64,000 nt of DNA, taken from assembly GCA_030248215.1 (NCBI GenBank), contig JASANG010001799.1:21530-85529 (forward strand), written 5' to 3'. The stretch comes from Enoplolaimus lenunculus. Lineage: Eukaryota > Nematoda > Enoplea > Enoplida > Thoracostomopsidae. Numbering within the stretch: the stretch's first letter is position 1; the number at the start of each line of letters is the position of its first letter. Below, piece by piece: positions 57,147 through 64,000 of the stretch. The notes below the pieces were generated by a model. The model ran no database searches. It saw only the letters and a program-made list of their open reading frames with translations, and was not told the origin of the DNA. The position numbers were made by a program, and so were the translations under genes.

Positions 57147-57578
57147 TACTGTAGTGACCCGAATAAGAGGGGCGATTGATATTTATTTGGCCTCCCCAGA
57201 GGGTACCCCCCTTGTTATTCGGTTACGGACTGTTATATATTTTTAACCCACGCTCCGCCACCCGACGTTACTGACATATATCCGGTACTACAATTATCCG
57301 TTGAATTAAAAGTATATTTGTCTTGTCAATAGCTTGAGCGATAATGCAAGGTTATACTTAGGAATGTACTTTTAAAATTTAAGTACGGTTTAAAGTTTCG
57401 AATTCAAATTATTTGGTCTTGGAGTCATTTTTGCGCTACCGTTAAGGATAATTGACGTTTATGGACTGTAATTACGGTTTAGGAAATCTATCCGCTTTAC
57501 GGACTCTTATCAGGGAGGCGGACACCTATTGATTGAGACTCAAAATGGGGACCCCCTCTTATTCGGGTCATTACAGTA
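57147..57578. mobile_element. TA-flanked MITE family A, full length
   Basis: 432 bp, TACTGTAGTGACCCGAATAA to TTATTCGGGTCATTACAGTA. Inverted termini of about 25 bp and flanking TA. Opposite orientation to the 32.3 kb copy. Confidence 0.88.
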
Positions 57579-57743
57579 ATAGCTTAGTGACTTGATGTAT
57601 GAGTGAATAATTTCATATTAAGTCATCGATAAGACCCTAAAACTGGTGTGAGAGACTACTAAAATCAGTGTCTAACCGTTCAATACTAAATCCTCTCACA
57701 TTTTAACGTAATGAACAGTGTTGTGTTATTACCACTTTTTCTA

Positions 57744-58100
57744 CTGGTCGGCCGACCGACAGTGTGTTACCGGACATCCGTTTCCGATATAAATCGGTTT
57801 CCGTTTTCGTTGTGGAAATAACGGAAATTCTGTTTTTTACGTTATAATTAGTTATAAATCGCGTATATATTATCTTGCAATTTTTCGTTGCAGATGGACT
57901 GCAATTGTCGGTGAATATAAGTATGCACGCCTCAATTGTGTTGGCAGGGAAACAAAACATTTTGGAAATTGTTATATTTCAATATCCGTTTTTCGATTCC
58001 GTTACCGTTATTATTTTGATCACTATCCGTTTCCGTTTCTGTTATTTTTACAATACGTTTACACTCTGCCAGCCGGTCATTGGCCGGCGCTCAGCCAATA
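57744..58100. mobile_element. CCGG-rich element with CGTTTCCG words
   Basis: The left end CTGGTCGGCCGACCGACAGT and right end CACTCTGCCAGCCGGTCATT then GGCCGG are loosely inverted. The interior has ATCCGTTTCCGATATAAATC and inverted TCACTATCCGTTTCCG. A decayed DNA element is likely; its family is unassigned. Confidence 0.4.
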
Positions 58101-58137
58101 TACAAAGTTAAAAAAATTTTCAAGCTTTTGTGCGTAG

Positions 58138-58522
58138 TGCTGTAGTGACCCGGATAACATAGGGGAATAATAAAAGGGGTCCCCATTTTAAGTCCTAATC
58201 ATTAGAAGTCCGTATCCCGAATAAGTCCGTAAGCGGATAGAGTCTCTAAACCCTAATTAAAGTTCATACATGTCAATTATCTCTAACAGAAGTGCATAAA
58301 TGACTCCATCACCTAATAAAGTTGAGTTGGAAACTTGAAAGCGTACTTACGTTTTGAAAGTAATTCCTAAGTATAATCTTGCGTTATCGCTCATTTTCGA
58401 TACAAGGGAAATACGTGTTTAATTCAATGGATACTTGCAATACAAATCCGTAACCAAATAACAGGGGTACCCTCTGGAAAGGCCAAATCAATGTCCAATT
58501 CTTTATTCCGGTGACTACAGTA
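58138..58522. mobile_element. TA-MITE family A, shortened copy
   Basis: CTGTAGTGACCCGGATAACA to TATTCCGGTGACTACAGTA, about 385 bp. It lost a segment of the right half compared with 32,336-32,775. Same orientation as that copy. Confidence 0.82.
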
Positions 58523-59964
58523 TATATCTTTAAGTTCAGTAATTCAGCAAGAAACGACCTCGTTGTGAAATATATATACTTTAACTAACAACAAGCTCAG
58601 CAGTATCCAATAAGAGAAGACAGTTTACTGCATTGTTTATTTACAAATATTTTTTATCTACCGCAACATCTACGCAAAATATTGCCCACTCACCATACGA
58701 CGAAACGTGTAATGGTCAGAATTTTGATGTGTTGAATAACAATAAGAAAAAAAGTATAATTATTGAAACATACTCACTACCGATCCTAACGGGCCAGGAT
58801 GAAAAATTTTGGTTAAAAATTGCTAACGATCATACCTTGCAAATCTAAAATTTTGAGAGATACTTAAAAATTTTGTTAAATATATTGTGATAGGGTCACC
58901 TAAACAATTTTGCCTGCGGCGCGATATATAAGTTACAACTTTATATTGTTGAAATTTTACGGCACCTATGGTGTCACATTTTCACAAATTCTTTATAAAC
59001 TAACTTCAGTTATGCTGAACCTTAGCTAGAGAATTTTTACTTTTCAAAATCTTCATTGCTCGGTGAGGAAATCTAGGATGATTTAATCCGATTACATTAT
59101 TATTGATTTTATTTATTATCAGCAAAGTTATAATTACGTCTGTTGAAGACTTCACTATGTTCTTCTAAATGACAATAGAAACCAGATCATCTGAAGCGCT
59201 TTATCTCTCCGCGTCATGGCCTGTCAGAATACAACTGCAACTAAAGTGGTTTCAACTACTTTCTAAAAGCTTACATTAATTCGATTTCAACTTTATGCTA
59301 ATCTAGTGCTAAACTAACTTTCTAGATTAACTAAACAAACTGGTATAGGTTACGTTTAAAGACACTGAAACCACATATACTGATAAAGTTTTATGCGTAA
59401 TATTCAATCTACCAATCGCATCAAAATAAGGTCAAGAAAAGTAGTAAAGTCAAAGATGTAAAATTCGACCTTTACAAGTCGCAGTCATCTTCATGTTACA
59501 AAGATATGGGACCCTGAAATTAATACTCCCGTTTGTGTGATTAGAAAATATTTTCTATGAGCAAAAACAGAAAAATTGATGAAAAAGTGAGACAACGTAT
59601 CGAACAAAGCAGTAAACAGTACTATATTCCTATGCATAACCTAAGCGCAAAAGCGAGCTTGTACCTAAGCGTAAACCTACGCCTACCTAAACTGAAAATT
59701 AGTCTAATAAAATTTGAAAACGTGCCAAAAATCGTGAAAAATACCACATTGAGTTGGTATTTACCTATACAAGCAACATGGGTGGATGAGGCAGAAGTCA
59801 ATATTAACCCCTTCTCACATTGAGTTGCCTATAAGCAACTTAGCGCAGTGTATATACGTTAAATAATATATATCGCACCGTGTTTAACAATTGCAACACG
59901 TATACATAGTACTAAATCACCACAAGACGTGAGAGCCCCCTCGGGCTCGAGCGTCAAGCTCCTA

Positions 59965-59975
59965 TAGCTGAGTGG
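59965..59975 (+). promoter_or_regulatory. Pol III A box in the first array unit
   Basis: TAGCTGAGTGG fits the consensus TRGYNNARNNG. It is repeated in every unit, with TAGCTAAGTGG in unit 2. Confidence 0.7.
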
Positions 59976-60008
59976 TGTTGGTATACGCGTCCCACTCCAG
60001 TCACCGGA

Positions 60009-60018
60009 GTTCGAATCC
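60009..60018 (+). promoter_or_regulatory. Pol III B box in the first array unit
   Basis: GTTCGAATCC fits the B-box consensus GWTCRANNC and starts 44 bp after the A box, a normal tRNA-type spacing. It is present in every unit. Confidence 0.75.
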
Positions 60019-60082
60019 TAGCATAAAAGTAGGTCTCAGGTGAAATAGAAAATATTCATGTGAGAAAGGGTTAAGCGAAAAA

Positions 60083-60086
60083 TTTT
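60083..60086 (+). terminator. Possible Pol III terminator in the first array unit
   Basis: TTTT in GAAAAATTTTCAG, about 65 bp past the B box. The same run is present in each regular unit, so a transcript of about 130 nt per unit is possible. Confidence 0.4.
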
Positions 60087-63058
60087 CAGTTTACTACCTA
60101 TAACCCCTTCTCACATTGAGTTGCCTATAAGCAACTTAGCGCAGCGTATATACGTTAAATAATATATATCGCACCGTGTTTAACAATTGCAACACGTATA
60201 CATAGTACTAAATCACCACAAGACGTGAGAGCCCCCTGGGGCTCGAGCGTCAAGCTCCTATAGCTAAGTGGTGTTGGTATACGCCTCCCACTCCAGTCAC
60301 CGGAGTTCGAATCCTAGCATAAAAGTAGGTCTCAGGGGAAATAGAAAATATTCATGTGAGAAAGGGTTAAGCGAAAAATTTTCCGTTTACTGCCTATAAC
60401 CCCTTCTCACATTGAGTTGCCTATAAGCAACTTAGCGCAGTGTATAAACGTTAAATTTTATATATCGCACCGTGTTTAACAATTGCAACACGTATACATA
60501 GTACTAAATCACCACAAGACGTGAGAGCCCCCTCGGGCTCGAGCGTCAAGCTCCTATAGCTGAGTGGTGATGGTATACGCCTCCCACTCCAGTCACCGGA
60601 GTTCGAATCCTAGCATAAAAGTAGGTCTCAGGGGAAATAGAAAATATTCATGTGAGAAAGGGTTAAGCGAAAAATTTTCCGTTTACTACCTATAACCCCT
60701 TCTCACATTGAGTTGCCTATAAGCAACTTAGCGCAGTGTATATACGTTAAATAATATATATCGCACCGTGTTTAACAATTGCAACACGTATACATAGTAC
60801 TAAATCACCACAAGACGTGAGAGCCCCCTCGGGCTCGAGCGTCAAGCTCCTATAGCTGAGTGGTGATGGTATACGCCTCCCACTCCAGTCACCGGAGTTC
60901 GAATCCTAGCATAAAAGTAGGTCTCAGGGGAAATAGAAAATATTCATGTGAGAAAGGGTTAAGCGAAAAATTTTCAGTTTACTACCTATAACCCCTTCTC
61001 ACATTGAGTTGCCTATAAGCAACTTAGCGCAGTGTATATACGTTAAATAATATATATCGCACCGTGTTTAACAATTGCAACACGTATACATAGTACTAAA
61101 TCACCACAAGACGTGAGAGCCCCCTCGGGCTCGAGCGTCAAGCTCCTATAGCTGAGTGGTGATGGTATACGCCTCCCACTCCAGTCACCTGAGTTCGAAT
61201 CCTAGCATAAAAGTAGGTCTCAGGGGAAATAGAAAATATTCATGTGAGAAAGGGTTAAGCGAAAAATTTTCAGTTTACTACCTATAACCCCTTCTCACAT
61301 TGAGTTGCCTATAAGCAACTTAGCGCAGTGTATATACGTTAAATAATATATATCGCACCGTGTTTAACAATTGCAACACGTATACATAGTACTAAATCAC
61401 CACAAGACGTGAGAGCCCCCTCGGGCTCGAGCGTCAAGCTCCTATAGCTGAGTGGTGATGGTATACGCCTCCCACTCCAGTCACCGGAGTTCGAATCCTA
61501 GCATAAAAGTAGGTCTCAGAGGAAATAGAAAATATTCATGTGAGAAAGGGTTAAGCGAAAAATTTTCAGTTTACTACCTATAACCCCTTCTCACATTGAG
61601 TTGCCTATAAGCAACTTAGCGCAGTGTATATACGTTAAATAATATATATCGCACCGTGTTTAACACTTGCAACACGTATACATAGTACTAAATCACCACA
61701 AGACGTGAGAGCCCCCTCGGGCTCGAGCGTCAAGCTCCTATAGCTGAGTGATGATGGTATACGCCTCCCACTCCAGTCACCGGAGTTCGAATCCTAGCAT
61801 AAAGTAGGTCTCAGGGGAAATAGAAAATATTCATGTGAGAAAGGGTTAAGCGAAAAATTTTCAGTTTACTACCTATAACCCCTTCTCACATTGAGTTGCC
61901 TATAAGCAACTTAGCGCAGTGTATATACGTTAAATAATATATATCGCACCGTGTTTAACAATTGCAACACGTATACATAGTACTAAATCACCACAAGACG
62001 TGAGAGCCCCCTCGGGCTCGAGCGTCAAGCTCCTATAGCTGAGTGGTGATGGTATACGCCTCCCACTCCAGTCACCGGAGTTCGAATCCTAGCATAAAGT
62101 AGGTCTCAGAGGAAATAGAAAATATTCATGTGAGAAAGGGTTAAGCGAAAAATTTTCAGTTTACTACCTATAACCCCTTCTCACATTGAGTTGCCTATAA
62201 GCAACTTAGCGCAGTGTATATACGTTAAATAATATATATCGCACCGTGTTTAACAATTGCAACACGTATACATAGTACTAAATCACCACAAGACGTGAGA
62301 GCCCCCTCGGGCTCGAGCGTCAAGCTCCTATAGCTGAGTGGTGATGGTATACGCCTCCCACTCCAGTCACCGGAGTTCGAATCCTAGCATAAAGTAGGTC
62401 TCAGAGGAAATAGAAAATATTCATGTGAGAAAGGGTTAAGCGAAAAATTTTCAGTTTACTACCTATAACCCCTTCTCACATTGAGTTGCCTATAAGCAAC
62501 TTAGCGCAGTGTATATACGTTAAATAATATATATCGCACCGTGTTTAACACTTGCAACACGTATACATAGTACTAAATCACCACAAGACGTGAGAGCCCC
62601 CTCGGGCTCGAGCGTCAAGCTCCTATAGCTGAGTGATGATGGCATACGCCTCCCACTCCAGTCACCGGAGTTCGAATCCTAGCATAAAAGTAGGTCTCAG
62701 GGGAAATAGAAAATATTCATGTGAGAAAGGGTTAAGCGAAAAATTTTCAGTTTACTACCTATAACCCCTTCTCACATTGAGTTGCCTATAAGCAACTTAG
62801 CGCAGTGTATATACGTTAAATAATATATATCGCACCGTGTTTAACAATTGCAACACGTATACATAGTACTAAATCACCACAAGACGTGAGAGCCCCCTCG
62901 GGCTCGAGCGTCAAGCTCCTATAGCTGAGTGGTGATGGTATACGCCCCCCCACTCCAGTCACCGGAGTTCGAATCCTAGCATAAAAGTAGGTCTCAGGGG
63001 AAATAGAAAATATTCATGTGAGAAAGGGTTAAGCGAAAAATTTTCAGTTACTACCTAT

Positions 63059-63540
63059 AACCCCTTCTCACATTGAGTTGCCTATAGGCAACTTAGCGCA
63101 GTGTATATACGTTAAATATTATATATCGCACCGTGTTTAACAATTGCAACACGTATACATAGTATTAAATCACCGCAAGACGTGAGAGCCCCCTCGGACT
63201 CGAGCGTCAAGCTATAGCCCTGCCGTGGTGATGGTATACGCCTCCCACTTCAGTCACCGGAGTTCGAATCCTAGCATAAAAGTAGGTCTCAGGGGAAATA
63301 GATAATATATATCGCACCGTGTTTAACAATTGCAACACGTATACATAGTATTAAATCACCGCAAGACGTGAGAGCCCCCTCGGACTCGAGCGTCAAGCTC
63401 CTATAGCTGAGTGGTGATGGTATACGCCTCCCACTTCAGTCACCGGAGTTCGAATCCTGGCATAAAAGTATGTCTCAGGGGAAATAGAAAATATTCATGT
63501 GAGAAAGGGTTAAGCGAAAAATTTTCAGTTTACTACCTAT
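63059..63540 (+). repeat. Rearranged pair of array units
   Basis: The unit starting at 63,059 has an altered core (AAGCTATAGCCCTGCCGTGG) in place of the A-box region. It is cut at GGAAATAGA and joined directly to position 60 or so of the next unit (TAATATATATCGCACCG). Both share private variants such as AGTATTAAATCACCGCAAG, so one is probably a duplicate of the other. Confidence 0.8.
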
Positions 63541-63812
63541 AACCCCTTCTCACATTGAGTTGCCTATAAGCAACTTAGCGCAGTGTATATACGTTAAATA
63601 ATATATATCGCACCGTGTTTAAAAATTGCAACACTTATACATATAACAAAACCACCACAAGACGTGAGAGCCCCCTCGGGCTCGAGCGTCAAGCTCCTAT
63701 AGCTGAGTGGTGATGGTATACGCCTCCCACTCCAGTCACCGGAGTTCGAATCCTAGCATAAAAGTAGGTCTCAGGGGAAATAGAAAATATTCATGTGAGA
63801 AAGGGTTGAATT

Positions 63813-64000
63813 GAAAATAAAAATATCTTCATTTATACTGGACATGTCGTATCGCGCCAGATCGTAGCGCCTCCCACTCCAGTCACCGGAGTTCGAATCC
63901 TAGCATAAAAGTAGGTCTCAGGGGAAATAGAAAATATTCATGTGAGAAAGGGTTAAATTGAAAATAAAAATATCTTCATTTATACTGGACATGTCGTATC
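63813..64000 (+). repeat. Start of a 147-bp derivative tandem unit
   Basis: GAAAATAAAAATATCTTC followed by ATTTATACTGGACATGTCGT recurs at 63,813 and 63,960. Between them is only the B-box half of the 296-bp unit, entering at CGCCTCCCACTCC. The A box is absent. The window ends inside the second copy, so the extent is unknown. Confidence 0.8.

Larger units (their letters stand above)
54149..59805. other. Repeat-rich interval right of AP2S1
   Basis: Holds a fold-back MITE, a hAT-like MITE piece, the 17-bp minisatellite, a cluster of three family A MITEs and a CCGG element. No supportable exon. Open frames at 58,633-58,848 and 59,557-59,823 lack any family feature. I see nothing nameable in 54,900-55,400, 55,750-56,490 and 58,530-59,800. 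Confidence 0.5.
59806..64000 (+). repeat. Tandem array of a 296-bp tRNA-Gly-like, TTAA-bounded unit
   Basis: Unit starts (AACCCCTTCTCACATTG) are at 59,806, 60,102, 60,398, 60,694, 60,990, 61,286, 61,582, 61,877, 62,172, 62,467, 62,763, 63,059 and 63,541. Periods are 296 or 295 bp up to 63,059; the next stretch is rearranged. Each unit carries hairpins AGTTGC/GCAACT, CGTGTT/AACACG and GAGCCC/GGGCTC. Next comes a tRNA-like core with A box TAGCTGAGTGG, the anticodon-arm word CGCCTCCCAC (as in tRNA-Gly-CCC) and B box GTTCGAATCC, then a TTTT run about 65 bp further. The ends AACCCCTTCTCACAT and ATGTGAGAAAGGGTT are inverted repeats bordered by TTAA in places. Units look about 99% alike in the middle and more diverged at the left edge. 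The T stem and anticodon stem do not pair well, so these are not functional tRNA-Gly genes. Whether they are transcribed is unknown. Confidence 0.95.

Noticed and set aside
59806-63058. Hammerhead ribozyme in the tandem unit (as in retrozymes)
   Set aside because: The CTGATGA...GAAA core is not present in the unit on the plus strand as read.
59806-64000. Cluster of functional tRNA-Gly genes
   Set aside because: A and B boxes and the CCTCCCAC anticodon word are present, but the anticodon and T stems pair poorly and the acceptor stem does not close, so the units are tRNA-like rather than intact tRNA genes.
59806-64000. CRISPR array
   Set aside because: Units are 296 bp and near identical with no variable spacers, in eukaryotic DNA.
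1-64000. LTR, retroviral, Polinton or other virus-like fossils, and LINE reverse transcriptase
   Set aside because: No reverse transcriptase, integrase, capsid or envelope-like stretch and no long direct terminal repeats were seen in any frame by eye.

Overview
The window is nuclear DNA from an animal, most likely an invertebrate. It is AT-rich, carries intron-containing genes with GT-AG introns, and has no bacterial-type gene packing. A tunicate or similar small deuterostome would fit the short introns, the lone secreted C-type lectin and the heavy MITE load. That is only a guess; nothing here fixes the species. Nearly all open frames longer than 60 codons are chance frames. The real genes are visible as short exons whose splice phases agree.

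Genes, left to right: (1) minus strand, 2,956-4,221, a secreted C-type lectin-domain protein, three exons, 3' end not found. (2) plus strand, 18,986-19,384, the last three exons of a gene I do not recognise. (3) plus strand, about 36.2/36.7-42.06 kb, a UBE3D (E3 ubiquitin ligase E3D, HECT-like) orthologue rebuilt over eight phase-consistent exons plus one candidate first exon. (4) plus strand, 50,967-54,148, AP2S1, the sigma subunit of the AP-2 clathrin adaptor, complete at 142 residues in four exons, the first contributing only the ATG. Weaker exon candidates lie at 42.36-42.72 kb and 48.96-49.31 kb. The genes do not form a pathway; they are independent neighbours in repeat-rich DNA.

The rest is repeats. 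At least six families of short non-autonomous DNA transposons with inverted ends recur: a TA-flanked family of about 430 bp with nine copies, a fold-back family of about 340 bp with three, a 414-620 bp family with two, a GC-rich family with three, and hAT-like elements with ends of the form CAGGGTTG, one of 1.23 kb with an 8-bp target duplication. tRNA-like SINE heads, a 62-bp minisatellite (45.9-47.9 kb), a 17-bp minisatellite (56.5-56.9 kb), a poly-C tract and microsatellites fill more of the space. I saw no retroviral, LTR, Polinton or toxin-gene fossil.

The most striking structure is the right end (59,806-64,000). It is a tandem array of a 296-bp unit. Every unit carries an RNA polymerase III A box and B box in a degenerate tRNA-Gly(CCC)-like core, several perfect hairpins, a TTTT terminator-like run, and outer inverted repeats next to TTAA. 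Two old single copies of the same family sit elsewhere in the window. The array is highly homogeneous, shows higher-order sharing of variants, and changes to a 147-bp derivative unit as it leaves the window.
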